From assembly GCA_947626165.1 (NCBI GenBank), contig CANQRG010000001.1, positions 173,005-237,004 of the forward strand: 64,000 bases of DNA, in the 5' to 3' direction. Position numbers and translations under genes: made by a program. How positions within the stretch are numbered: the first letter of the stretch is position 1; each line of letters opens with the position of its first letter. A model generated the notes under the pieces. That model did no database searches and was not told the origin of the DNA. It saw only the letters and a list, made by a program, of their open reading frames with translations. Source of the stretch: an uncultured Clostridia bacterium. Lineage in GTDB: Bacteria; Bacillota; Clostridia; Oscillospirales; Ruminococcaceae. Shown here in pieces: positions 24,923-35,200 of the stretch.

Positions 24923-25900
24923 CTAAGACAATACTATAAACAGAATATAGCAAAGCACTATTAAAGCTCCCATTATTCTGTAAAACATACTGAAGTTTGT
25001 GTCTTTATCTGATTTTCTGTTTTTTAAGAACAAGCAAAGTCCGGTGATAAATGTAGCGATAAACCCGAAGATAACAAGTGAACCCGAACCTTTGCTTTTA
25101 AATACCGAGCCGTCCCTGTAAAGGATATCTGAAACAGCGAGAATCGTAAAATTAAACACTCCGCTGCCGAGAATGTTTCCTGTTGCGGCGTTGAAGTTTG
25201 ACTTTTTAGCCAGCGCAAAGGTAGAGGTAAGCTCGGGAAGGCTTGTAGCAATACCCAAGAATAAAGCTCCGGCGATCGTTGCGCCCAGATTAAAGCCTTC
25301 AGCTAAGATGTCGGTAACGTAGGTTATAGAAATTGAAACGCCTACCAGAATTACCGCCAGAATTACAAACCTTACTGCGATTTGTTTGATAGTCAAAGGG
25401 TTGTTTGTTTTTTCATCGTTATCGCTGTCATCGTTCACCATATATCTTATAGAAAAAACATAGGTGATTATAATGATAAGAGAGTATATGCTTATGCTGA
25501 ATATACTGTAATCAAGACCGAGTATCACCGCAAGAAACATCAGGGCAAATAGGAAAAGAGAAAACATTGTTATTTTAAAGTGGCTTTTCCCGACCATTGA
25601 TTTTGAGAATTTTTTAGCCCATATGAACATTACAATACCGAATATAGTCATATTAAAAAGGTTGCTGCCTAAAATGTTTCCGATTACAAGGCTTGGGTTT
25701 TTAACAATAACGACCGCTGAAAAAGAGGTGAAAAGCTCAGGCAGCGATGTAACGGCGGCAAGAACAACTCCGCCGATGAACGCACCCGATATATCGGTTT
25801 TCTTGTCTATTAAATCCACATAGTCGGCAAGCTTTACCGAAAGAACTACTACCAATGCGGCAAGCACTATATAACATATACTCCAAAGAACTAAATTCAT
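24923..25900 (-). CDS. CaCA-family Na+/Ca2+ (or K+-dependent) antiporter
   Basis: A 325-residue membrane protein with about ten hydrophobic helices in two homologous halves. Both alpha-repeats are clear: GGVVLAAVTSLPELFTS near residue 45 and GALFLGIATSLPELTST near 215, each with the TSLPE core whose Glu binds Ca2+ in the YrbG/NCX_Mj group, and each followed by a GNILGS motif. It would expel Ca2+ or another divalent ion. A polar loop rich in Asp and Asn divides the halves. AAGGAG lies upstream at a longer than usual distance. It precedes ppk1, which is consistent with a cation and polyphosphate homeostasis unit. Confidence 0.9.
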   Translation of the reverse strand: MNLVLWSICYIVLAALVVVLSVKLADYVDLIDKKTDISGAFIGGVVLAAVTSLPELFTSFSAVVIVKNPSLVIGNILGSNLFNMTIFGIVMFIWAKKFSKSMVGKSHFKITMFSLFLFALMFLAVILGLDYSIFSISIYSLIIIITYVFSIRYMVNDDSDNDEKTNNPLTIKQIAVRFVILAVILVGVSISITYVTDILAEGFNLGATIAGALFLGIATSLPELTSTFALAKKSNFNAATGNILGSGVFNFTILAVSDILYRDGSVFKSKGSGSLVIFGFIATFITGLCLFLKNRKSDKDTNFSMFYRIMGALIVLCYILFIVLS

Positions 25901-25942
25901 AATTTTATAGTTTACTCCTTATTTTTAATGTAATCAAAAGCG

Positions 25943-26767
25943 TCATAAATTAAAATACTTTATAAAATTATCACCCAGTATTTTTTTGTTTTCGTCGTCA
26001 TTGAGGCTAAGTCTCATAAATCTTTGAATTTCCCCGTAGTGATCCCACATAGGGAAATCTGTTCCGAAAAATATTTTATCGACCCCGAAGCCTCTAATAA
26101 TATCCCTTGCGTAGTCGGGTGACAAAAACTCAAGAGACGAGCTTGTATCAAAATGTATGTTTTTGCCGAAAAGACAGGTTATAGCTTCGTCCCATCGCTC
26201 ATAGCCGCCTAAGTGAGCCGCAAATACTTCTAACTTAGGAAAGGCTTTCATTACGTTTTCAAGCCTTTTAGGACGGGAGTAATCATATCTCGGATCTCCC
26301 ATATGAATTAAAATAGGCAGCTTGCCTTCAATGGCTCTGTAAATTTTTTCGGCTTTGTCATCGTCAATATAAAACTCCTGAAAATCAGGGTGGATCTTAA
26401 TCCCTCTCAAGCCGGAGCTTATTATGCGGTCGACTTCTTTTTCGATATTGTCATAATCAGGGTGGAGAGTTCCAAAACCTACAAACTCAGGGTGAAGCTC
26501 GCACTCGTTCATTATAAAGCTGTTTATGCTCTCAACCTGATGCGGAACTGTCGCCGTTGAGCAGACAAGATAGTGGCTGACCCCGATTTTATTCCCACAT
26601 TCGATAAGCTCGTCCGATATTCCGTTTTTACAGCTCATAGGTATGCTGTAGAAGTCTCCGATCGACGAAACCGCCTTTTCTGATATTTTTTTAGGAAAGA
26701 TATGAGCGTGTGCGTCGCATATCTCATAGCTTTTGCAAAAATCAATTATTTCTTTATTGTCAAACAT
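25943..26767 (-). CDS. Amidohydrolase (TIM-barrel, PF04909-like)
   Basis: A 274-residue metal-dependent hydrolase. Metal-ligand motifs occur in order: CDAHAHIFPK near residue 17, GIKIHPDFQEF near 140, FAAHLGGYERW near 180 and the late Asp in FFGTDFPMWDHYG near 240, with the final KKILGDNFIKYFNL typical of the aminocarboxymuconate-semialdehyde decarboxylase-like branch. The reaction is unknown. The frame opens at a GTG three codons earlier, but GGTGA then serves as the ribosome site for the ATG at 26767. It lies 42 bases upstream of the antiporter gene. Confidence 0.82.
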   Translation of the reverse strand: MFDNKEIIDFCKSYEICDAHAHIFPKKISEKAVSSIGDFYSIPMSCKNGISDELIECGNKIGVSHYLVCSTATVPHQVESINSFIMNECELHPEFVGFGTLHPDYDNIEKEVDRIISSGLRGIKIHPDFQEFYIDDDKAEKIYRAIEGKLPILIHMGDPRYDYSRPKRLENVMKAFPKLEVFAAHLGGYERWDEAITCLFGKNIHFDTSSSLEFLSPDYARDIIRGFGVDKIFFGTDFPMWDHYGEIQRFMRLSLNDDENKKILGDNFIKYFNL

Positions 26768-26848
26768 TTTAGTCACCGTTTCTAAGTGTATTTTTCAAGA
26801 TGTCACGATTACTGTTATTATTTTCACTTTATAAAAATATATTACAGC

Positions 26849-27604
26849 CTATTCCTTGACTTCAATAAGTATAACCGAAAGGTTGTCACGGCTTCCGCAT
26901 TTAACAGCCTTGTTTATAAGACTTTCAGCCTTGACCTTAACAGTTTCAGAGGATCTAAGAACCTCTTTTATATTTTCAACCGATAAATTGTCGGAAACGC
27001 CGTCTGAGCAAAGCATTAGCGTGTCGCCCTTTTCAAGCTTTTCTGATATGTTGGTCAGGTCCACCATAGGGTATTGCTTTGAATTCCCCAGAGACGATAT
27101 AATAACGTGCTTGATTTTATCGCTGTCCTGCTCGAATATTTTCGACCGACCTGTTTCATTTAAAAATTCCTTTAGCGATTGATCTGTCGAGATTTGCTTC
27201 AGGTTTCCTGACTTTAATAAATAAGCTCTGCTGTCGCCTACGTTTATGCAGGAGATATTGTTGTCTGCGTCAAATGCCACAAGACACAGAGTTGTCTGCA
27301 TATTGAACGATTCAGGGTGCTCTCTGCCGTATTCAATAAGCTCGTCGTGTATACCGAAAACTCTTGTTTTAAGCTCGGTCACCTTTGTGTATGTTGTCAT
27401 AAGCAGCTTTTCAAGCGTCAGCGAGGACGCTATCTCGCCCGATTTTTCTCCGCCTACTCCGTCGCAGACCGCCGCAAAAAACGGAGGCGCTATTTCAGTT
27501 TCTAAAATTCCGTCGGTGCAAATAGTTTCACCGACCATAATAGCGTCCTCGTTCTTTTTTCTGAATTTGCCTATATCGGTTATTCCGTATGTATTAAAAC
27601 GCAT
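26849..27604 (-). CDS. PP2C-type serine/threonine phosphatase
   Basis: A 251-residue PPM phosphatase. Metal-binding motifs are present: GITDIGKFRKKNEDA at the N-terminus, AVCDGVGGEKSGEIAS near 68, INVGDSRAYLL near 140, LCSDGVSDNL near 198 and CGSRDNLSVILIEV at the end. In Firmicutes it usually opposes a PASTA Ser/Thr kinase (PrpC/Stp role), but no kinase is adjacent. The ribosome site is weak (GGTAG). It is divergent from the P-type ATPase gene. Confidence 0.9.
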   Translation of the reverse strand: MRFNTYGITDIGKFRKKNEDAIMVGETICTDGILETEIAPPFFAAVCDGVGGEKSGEIASSLTLEKLLMTTYTKVTELKTRVFGIHDELIEYGREHPESFNMQTTLCLVAFDADNNISCINVGDSRAYLLKSGNLKQISTDQSLKEFLNETGRSKIFEQDSDKIKHVIISSLGNSKQYPMVDLTNISEKLEKGDTLMLCSDGVSDNLSVENIKEVLRSSETVKVKAESLINKAVKCGSRDNLSVILIEVKE

Positions 27605-27883
27605 AAACTACCATGCTCTTATTAGAGCAAATTCCCTTCTTTTAAAATAAAGATTTATAAACTTAAAATTTTTAGAAATATTATACCATTTTACTTATAT
27701 AACATTATACAACTATTTAAAATACAAATCAATGAATTTTTTGACAGAAAGTATCCTATCAAAAAAATGATTAAGATGAACAGGCAGAATTTTAAAAGCA
27801 AATTTCAAGCATAAGTGAAGTACAAGCCGAATAAGTATAAAACATACACAATCTAAGGATATGCTTATAGATGGAGGTTTAAA

Positions 27884-30535
27884 ATGCTTGATATATTGGA
27901 GCAAAACAAAATTGAAAGAAAAGAAAATATGATAGGGCTTAGCAGCGACGAGGCGAAAAGAAGGCAGAAGCTGTACGGAAAAAACCAGCTTGAAAAGCCA
28001 AAAAAGCCGAATGTCTTAAAGATATTCGGAAATCAGTTTAGGGATATTCTTGTTATAATTCTTTTATGCGCTACGGTTGTGTCCGTTTTGGTAGGGGAGA
28101 TATATGACGCATTCACTATTACTATTATAGTTGCGCTTAACTCGATAATAGGTTTTATTCAGGAGTTCAGGACTGAAAGAACTCTTATGTCTTTAGAAAA
28201 GCTGGCGGCTCCGACGGCAAAGGTTTACCGTGACGGCAAGCTTATAAAAATCCCGTCTGAGGATATTGTTGTAGGAGACGTTTTTGAAGTGGAAACAGGG
28301 GATAGGATACCCTGCGACGCATACATAAAAGAGCAGAATTTCTTAAGCTGTGATGAATCTGTTTTAACAGGCGAATCAAAAGCTGTTTCAAAAAAGGCAA
28401 GAGAAAATGAGAACTTCTTTGGAGAGCTTAATCTGCCGTATATGCTTTATATGGGAGGGGTAGTTACCAGAGGAAACGCTCTAGCAGAGGCGACAAGTAC
28501 AGGCAGGGACACACAAATGGGTAAGGTCGGAAGTATGCTCCATTCTATCGAATCGGGGGAAACTCCGCTTCAGTCAAAGTTGAAACACCTTTCAAAGGTT
28601 CTCGCTGTGATATGTATGGCGGTTTGCGTTGTTGTTACAACTGCCGGAATAATCAGAGGCGAAGAAGTTTTCACAATGCTTATGACGGGTATTACAATAG
28701 CTATTGCGGCAATTCCCGAGGGACTCCCTGCCGCTGTTACTATTGCGCTTGCGCTGGCAGTTTCCAGAATGTTGAAGAAAAACGCTCTTGTAAGAAGGCT
28801 TCACTCGGTCGAGACGCTAGGTTCGGCAACGGTTATTTGCACAGACAAGACAGGTACGCTTACTGAAAATAAAATGAAGGTGTCGGAGCTTTCAACATTA
28901 GAAAACGATTTTGAACTCAGGGATTCTAAAGACCACGGAGAATTTTATTTAAAAGGTGAAAGCATAAAAGCGGAGCCTGTCGCTTTGCCGTCTCTATATG
29001 AAATGCTAAGGTGCGGAGTCGCCTGCAACAATTCTAAAATTTCAGTCAAAGAACAGGTAATAGGAAACAACACAAGAAACCGCAGAAATATTTTAAAGAC
29101 TTATGAAACTTCGGGAGACCCGTTAGAGGCGGCAATGAAGATTGCAGGTATGGCGGCTAAAATCACTTCTGAGGGCGAGGGGTTCAAAAAGCTTTTTGAA
29201 GATCCTTTTGAAAGTGAAAAGCGCAAAATGACCGTAAGAGTGGAGGATAAGTCTGGGCTTGAGATAGAGTATACAAAAGGCGCGCTTGACGTTATCATAG
29301 ATAACTGCGAGTATTATTTTCAGGGTAAGGAGCTTAAAGAGCTGGGCGTTTCTGAAATTAAGCTGATTGAGCAAAAACGTGATGAGATGTCTAAAAAGGG
29401 GTTAAGAGTAATTGCCTTTTCCGAGGTCGTTGGCGAAAAGAGAATATTTCTTGGCATAATGGGACTTCTCGATCCGTTAAGACCTGAGATAAAACGCTCG
29501 ATAGCTCTTTGCAAAAGGGCAAAAATCAAAGTTATTATGCTCACCGGTGACCATAAACTCACCGCCTGCGAGATAGCAAAAAAGGCTGGTATAATTAAGA
29601 GCGAGGACGAAGCTCTCAACGGAAGTGAGATAGACGAAATGGACGATCAGGAGCTTAGTATTGCTCTTAAAAAGGTAAGGGTGCTTTCAAGGGTAAGCCC
29701 TGCGCATAAGCTGAGAATCGTAAGAATTTTAAAAGCCGGAGGCGAAATTGTCGCTATGACGGGCGACGGAGTAAATGACGCTCCGGCAATTAAAGAGGCT
29801 TCGGTAGGTATAGCTATGGGAAGCGGAACCGACGTTACAAAGAGCGTAAGCGATATTACTCTCTTGGACGACAATTTCAAGACGATAGTTATGGCTGTTA
29901 AAAACGGCAGAGGTATATTCCTGAATATCAGAAAATTTGTAAGATATCTATTGTCTTGCAATATAGGCGAAGTGTGCGTTATGTTTATAGGCATTTTAAT
30001 GGGACTTCCCATTGTGCTTCTGCCTGCGCAGATACTTCTTGTAAATCTCGTTACCGACGGTCTGCCTGCTGTTGCTCTGGGTCTTGAGCCCGTTTACGAC
30101 GACGTTCTTTATAAGCCGCCTAGAAGACCGGAGGATAACTTCTTTTCAGGAGGGCTGCTTTCTAAAATAGTTTTCAGAGGAATATTTATAGGTCTTTGTA
30201 CTTTGGCAAGCTTTGTTATGGCTCTTGCTCTAGGCGAGGGAGAGCCTGTCGCAAGGACCTGCGCTTTGTTCACCCTTGTACTGAGCCAGCTTATTCACGT
30301 TTTTGAATGTAAAAGCGAGGACGAAAGTTTGCTGAAAATAAAGCTTTTTAATAACTGGTTTTTGATTTTTTCAGTTCTGGCTTCTTTGATAGTGCTGATA
30401 TTGGTTATCTATATGCCAGCTTTGTCCGTAATATTTTCCGCTGTTCCTCTTGATCTTAAAATGCTGTCTTTGTCTATAGCCTGTGCGGTGATGGTCCCTC
30501 TTTTGTCAGTGGTGATCAATAAGTTTAGTAAGTAG
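27884..30535 (+). CDS. P-type Ca2+-transporting ATPase (P2A/P2B type)
   Basis: An 883-residue ion pump. Cation-transporter N-terminal domain (residues 1-70), actuator loop with LTGESKAV near 165, phosphorylation site ICTDKTGTLTENK near 325, nucleotide-domain KGA near 465 and the hinge AMTGDGVNDAPAIKEASVGIAMG near 620 are all present, with about ten membrane helices. The fourth helix motif IPEGLPAAVTIAL and helix-6 NLVTDGLPAVALG are typical of bacterial SERCA-like pumps. TGGAGG stands 9 bases before the ATG. The Ca2+ exchanger encoded nearby supports a calcium role; the ion is inferred. Confidence 0.92.
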   Translation: MLDILEQNKIERKENMIGLSSDEAKRRQKLYGKNQLEKPKKPNVLKIFGNQFRDILVIILLCATVVSVLVGEIYDAFTITIIVALNSIIGFIQEFRTERTLMSLEKLAAPTAKVYRDGKLIKIPSEDIVVGDVFEVETGDRIPCDAYIKEQNFLSCDESVLTGESKAVSKKARENENFFGELNLPYMLYMGGVVTRGNALAEATSTGRDTQMGKVGSMLHSIESGETPLQSKLKHLSKVLAVICMAVCVVVTTAGIIRGEEVFTMLMTGITIAIAAIPEGLPAAVTIALALAVSRMLKKNALVRRLHSVETLGSATVICTDKTGTLTENKMKVSELSTLENDFELRDSKDHGEFYLKGESIKAEPVALPSLYEMLRCGVACNNSKISVKEQVIGNNTRNRRNILKTYETSGDPLEAAMKIAGMAAKITSEGEGFKKLFEDPFESEKRKMTVRVEDKSGLEIEYTKGALDVIIDNCEYYFQGKELKELGVSEIKLIEQKRDEMSKKGLRVIAFSEVVGEKRIFLGIMGLLDPLRPEIKRSIALCKRAKIKVIMLTGDHKLTACEIAKKAGIIKSEDEALNGSEIDEMDDQELSIALKKVRVLSRVSPAHKLRIVRILKAGGEIVAMTGDGVNDAPAIKEASVGIAMGSGTDVTKSVSDITLLDDNFKTIVMAVKNGRGIFLNIRKFVRYLLSCNIGEVCVMFIGILMGLPIVLLPAQILLVNLVTDGLPAVALGLEPVYDDVLYKPPRRPEDNFFSGGLLSKIVFRGIFIGLCTLASFVMALALGEGEPVARTCALFTLVLSQLIHVFECKSEDESLLKIKLFNNWFLIFSVLASLIVLILVIYMPALSVIFSAVPLDLKMLSLSIACAVMVPLLSVVINKFSK

Positions 30536-30582
30536 CGTTATTTTCTAAACTCAGGATAAGCTAAACATAAAAACTTCAATAG

Positions 30583-30611
30583 TTGCAAATTTGTGCAAAA
30601 TATGCTATACT
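30583..30611 (+). promoter_or_regulatory. Promoter of galT
   Basis: TTGCAA (30583-30588) and TATACT (30606-30611) with a 17-base spacer. Transcription would begin near 30618, just before the inverted repeat. Confidence 0.7.
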
Positions 30612-30622
30612 GTTTAAAAATC

Positions 30623-30653
30623 ATCCGCAGAGATAATTTAAATCTCTGCGGAT
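30623..30653 (+). promoter_or_regulatory. Perfect 12-bp inverted repeat at the 5' end of galT mRNA
   Basis: ATCCGCAGAGAT (30623-30634), seven-base loop, ATCTCTGCGGAT (30642-30653): a perfect palindrome starting a few bases after the predicted +1 and ending 7 bases before the ribosome site GGAGGA. It may be an operator for a LacI-type repressor or an mRNA-stabilising 5' stem-loop. Confidence 0.65.
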
Positions 30654-30674
30654 AAATATTGGAGGATTTTTTAT

Positions 30675-31646
30675 ATGGCAGAGCTTAGATGGCACCCGTT
30701 TACTAAGGATTGGATAATGATAGCTTCAAACAGACAGGCAAGACCGCAGATGCCAAAGGACTATTGCCCTTTTTGTCCGTCGTTTGGGAATGTTCCCGAT
30801 TATGAGGTACTCAAATATGATAACGATTTTCCGGCGCTTTCTCAAAATCCGCCAGAGCCTGACGACGTTGCAGACGATTTTTTCAAGGTAGAGAAAAATT
30901 ATGGCAAATGTGAGGTCATATTGTATTCTCCCAGCCATACGGCTACCCTCCCTGAGCTGACCGACGACCATGTAGCAAAGCTTGTAGATTTGTGGTGCGA
31001 GAGATTCTGCGCAATGGCTGATGATGAGAAAATTAAGTATGTGTTTATTTTTGAAAACAGAGGCGAGGCAGTAGGCGTAACTATGCCCCACCCTCACGGT
31101 CAGATGTATGGTTATCCGTTTGTTCCTAAGAAAATTCAGCTTGAAATTAAATCTGCTAAGGAGCATATAGAGCAAAAAGGTAAATGTATTTACTGCGATA
31201 TGCTTGAGCATGAGCTTAATGACGGAAGAAGAATTATTTTTAAAAATAAGTATTTCACCGTCTTTTTGCCTTTCTTTACAGAGTATCCTTACGGGGTTTA
31301 TATATTCGCAAACGACCATAAGCAGTATATAACCGATTTTAATGCCGAGGAAAGATACGTACTAGGTCAGACCATAAAGCAAACCGCAGGTATGTTAGAC
31401 AGCTTGTTCGATTTTAAATTTCCATATATGATGTGTATGCATAACGCCCCTGTCAACAGCGGAGATCACTCGAAGGAATTCCATTTCCATATCGAGTTTT
31501 TCCCGCCGATGAGATCGGCTGATAAAATAAAATTTAACGCTTCGTCAGAAACAGGTGTGTGGGCGCATTGTAACCCTACCTGCCCTGAGGAAACTTCTAA
31601 AGAACTTCGTCAGGCGTATGAAAAATTTATACAAAATAATAAGTGA
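30675..31646 (+). CDS. galT: Galactose-1-phosphate uridylyltransferase (HIT-type GalT)
   Basis: A 323-residue histidine-triad-like transferase exchanging UDP between UDP-glucose and galactose-1-phosphate. The catalytic motif TMPHPHGQMYGYPF near residue 137 carries the nucleophilic His; zinc ligands are seen as YCPFCP near residue 30, and the C-terminal half has HFHIEFFPP. This is the classical GalT-I fold, not the longer Firmicute GalT-II. The N-terminus RWHPFTKDWIMIASNR fits the family. It is monocistronic, with galK far to the left in the window. Confidence 0.9.
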   Translation: MAELRWHPFTKDWIMIASNRQARPQMPKDYCPFCPSFGNVPDYEVLKYDNDFPALSQNPPEPDDVADDFFKVEKNYGKCEVILYSPSHTATLPELTDDHVAKLVDLWCERFCAMADDEKIKYVFIFENRGEAVGVTMPHPHGQMYGYPFVPKKIQLEIKSAKEHIEQKGKCIYCDMLEHELNDGRRIIFKNKYFTVFLPFFTEYPYGVYIFANDHKQYITDFNAEERYVLGQTIKQTAGMLDSLFDFKFPYMMCMHNAPVNSGDHSKEFHFHIEFFPPMRSADKIKFNASSETGVWAHCNPTCPEETSKELRQAYEKFIQNNK

Positions 31647-31978
31647 TTTTAATGAATTATTCTTCTTGTTTTTTTATCCATTAATTGCTTTGGAAAATAA
31701 ATATAAATAAAATTAGATATTTTGTAAACAATTTCTAAACTTTTTTATCTGTCGTTCGAGACTGTAGACAGAGATTAAAAAATTTGTGCAAAAAGTAAGT
31801 TTTATGCCCCAATTTTACATCAAATTGCCTAAATTTTATGTATAAATGATGAATAAAAAGCTCTGATATATACGATTTAAGCTGTATTTGGTAGAAAATA
31901 ACCCTTAAAATTAGTATTTTAGGCGTTTTTATCTAATTTTTGTTCGTTATGACGAAAGAAAAAATACTTTGTAAGGTG
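31647..31978. other. Non-coding A+T-rich stretch
   Basis: About 330 bases between galT and the BspA-like gene promoter. I find no supported gene, tRNA or clear terminator on either strand; it is strongly A+T-rich. Confidence 0.4.
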
Positions 31979-32007
31979 TTGACAAAGTTTTTAAGGGGTG
32001 TTATAAT
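31979..32007 (+). promoter_or_regulatory. Promoter of the BspA-like surface protein gene
   Basis: Consensus TTGACA (31979-31984) and TATAAT (32002-32007) separated by 17 bases, leaving an untranslated leader of about 200 bases. Confidence 0.8.
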
Positions 32008-32125
32008 TATGGCATGTTAAGCACTGTATGGTGTTTTCGTTTCATGAAATCTGTATATTTATAACCATCCCCATGTGTATGAATATTGCAGAATTTCAAA
32101 TTTGAACAAAGAAGGAGGGTCAACT

Positions 32126-32151
32126 TTTACTGCCCCCTAAAAGGCAGTAAA
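32126..32151 (+). promoter_or_regulatory. Leader hairpin upstream of BspA-like gene
   Basis: TTTACTGCC (32126-32134), eight-base loop CCCTAAAA, GGCAGTAAA (32143-32151), a perfect 9-bp stem. A strong GAAGGAGGGT stands just before it with no start codon at a suitable distance. The arrangement suggests leader-level control, but I cannot name a class. Confidence 0.45.
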
Positions 32152-32216
32152 ACATCATAAGCATTTTGCTTATTACAAATATAAAGGAATATTTTTGAAG
32201 AAAAGAGGAATTAAAA

Positions 32217-35200
32217 ATGAGATTCAAGAGGATTTTGTCATTTCTTGCGTCAGCAGCTATGACGATCTCGGCATTGTGTGGAGCAATGTCAATTACCGCT
32301 TCTGCTGTTGCTATTACCACCGGTGATTTGACGTGGGAAGTTAACGGCGATACGCTCACAATCAATGTGGCTAGCCAAGAACCTGGCGCTAAGGCAGCAA
32401 TGCTTGATTATCAATCAAACAAGGCGCCATGGTACAGCAGTTATAGCACAAAAATTAAAAATGTTAAAATCAGCGAAGGAGTAACAAGTATTGGTACTTA
32501 TGCATTCTCTAGATGTACCGCTATAATTTCTGTAGAGTTGCCAAGCACACTTACATCTATAGGTGCTCATGCGTTTGATAGTTGTACGAAGTTAGCTACT
32601 ATTTCATTCACCGACGCAGCTGGTGAGTCATCTGAAACACCGCCGCAAATAACAACTTTTGGAGATTATGCATTTAATTATTGCAGTGCATTAGAAGCTG
32701 TACCTGCAAGCTTTTTGCAGTATACAACTTCAATTGGTGATTATGCATTCTATAGTTGTGCAAAGATGTTTCCAACAGAAGCTATGACTACAGCTGTTCT
32801 GGCTACGTTGGGTCAGTATGCATTCTACGGATGTACAAGCTTGACTTCTTTAACATTAAAATCATCTTGGAGCGGAGATAGAATTACTGCTATTCCGCAA
32901 TATGCATTCGCAAAAACCGGACTTACAACAATTACACTTCCTACTTCTGGATTGACAGAAATCGGTATGTGTGCATTTCAGGATTGTAAAAGTTTGAATA
33001 AAATGCCGTCTATTTCGACAAGTGTTAAAACTATTGGTCAGCAGGCATTTTCTGGATGTAGTTCACTTACAACAATAACGCTTCCAACTGGTGTAACAAC
33101 ATTTGGATCCAGTATATTTGAGAATTGTACAAGTGTTGAATCGATTACAATACCAAGTTCATATACTGAGGTACCGAATGGTATGTTTATGGGTTGTACT
33201 GGTATTACATCAGTAAAATTCCAAGGCACAAATGTAAAAACTATTGGTAGTAACGCATTTGTGGGCTGCAGTTTTACAACATTTGAGGTTCCTGACTCTG
33301 TTACAAGAATATTAAATGGTGCATTCCAAAATTGTAAAAATCTTGAAACAATAACACTGAAACGTGGTATCACAGAAATCGGATCTGGCGTATTTTCTGG
33401 TTGTTCAGTATTAAAAGATATCACATTACCAGGTACAGTTACAGATTTAGAGGGAACTGCATTTGAAAACTGCACAGATTTAAAAAATGTAACAATAGCA
33501 GGACCAGTAACGACGATTGGTAGAAGGACGTTTAGTGGCTGCACAAATCTTGTAAGTATTGATATGCCTGACACTGTAGAGTCTATCGGTATCGAAGCGT
33601 TTAAAGATTGTACATCACTTAAAACAATATCGTTGCCTAAAAATTTGACAAGTGTTACAGGACAGGCTTTCGTAGGCTGTACAGGTTTGACAGCAATTAA
33701 AGCCCATGCAGATAGTACAGCGTTTAGTAATCCTACAAGCAGTAGTTATGCTGGCATTTTGCTTAATGCTGATAAGACGGAGCTTATAGCTTTTCCTGAA
33801 GGATTATCTACATCAATCAGTGTTGGATCAGTTGGATCGACAATAACGAAAATTGGTGATTATGCATTTTACAGCAATAAAAGACTTACATCAGTAGATT
33901 TTGGTTCATATGTTAAAGAGATAGGAAATTCTTCTTTTGCTCTAACAAATATTTCTACTGTATCAATTCCATCAAGCGTTGTATCTATAGGTGTTTCTGC
34001 TTTTGATGCATATACTTATCCTATTGTCACAGGCAAACTGGCAACATTGGATTTATCCAAAGCTACCTCTTTAGAGAGTATTGGTGATTATGCATTTAGA
34101 TATACCAGTGTTAAATCATTTACTTTACCTGATAACAGTGTTTTAAAAACCATTGGAGCAAGAGTATTTTATGAATGCAAAAGCTTGACAACAGTAGATT
34201 TCAAAAGCGGAAGTGTATTAGAATCAATAGGGCAAGGTGCATTTTACAACTGTAATGTTCTAACAAGTGTTACAGTTCCTGACACTGTAACAAATTTAGG
34301 AGAATTTGTTTTTTATGGTTGTTCTGCAATGACTAGTGCAAAGCTTTCTAAAAAGCTTACAGCCCTCCCTAATAGTACATTTAGAGGTTGTACAAATCTT
34401 AAAGCAGTTACTCTCCCAAGCACTATAACATCAGTTGGTAGCTATGCATTTGCAGCTTGCTCTAGCTTAAGTGATGTTGAAATTCCAAACAGTGTTACTA
34501 CCATAGGTGAATTTGCATTCCAGAATTGTACTTCATTGAAGAAGGCTGTAATTGGCACTCAAGTAACAGCTATTTCTAATAACGCATTCAGCGGATCTAC
34601 AAATGAAGATCTTGAAATTTACTTGATGGGTACGATAATAGATATAAATGCAGCAACTTCATTTGGTAACAACACATCTTCTTATGTCAAGGGAACTATC
34701 TATGTATATGATGATACTTCATACGCAACATTGTTAAAAGCAAATGCTGTAAAAACAGCTGGTTACGCAACTTTAAAATTTGCTTCGAACTTTACAGAGT
34801 TAAGAAATCTCATTAAAGAAGCTAAGTCATATAACTCAGTTAACTATACAGATGCTTCATACAGCGTACTTGCATCGGCATTAACTCTTGCAGAGTTCAC
34901 TGTTAATGATTACACATCAACTCAAGGACGTGTTGACACAGCTTCCGAAAGTATGAGAAGTGCGATAGATGGTTTGGCACCTGCTGATAACACAGAGTAT
35001 CTTAATAAACTTGCAGAGGCTGTTGAACACGCAAAATCATTAGTAAGAACCGACTACAGAGCAGCATCATATTCTCAATTACGTGCCGCATATAAGGCTG
35101 GTGAGGAAGTAACTGGTGACGAGCTTAATTCAGAGCTTAAGTCGTTAATTGATGCAATTGAAAAGGCAGAACAAAATCTTGTAGTAAACTATGCATATAA

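Noticed and set aside
32460..34620. Recurring near-identical short DNA units resembling a CRISPR or tandem array
   Set aside because: They are the codons of the LRR_5 protein repeats (about 69 bases, divergent, in one open frame), not repeat-spacer units.
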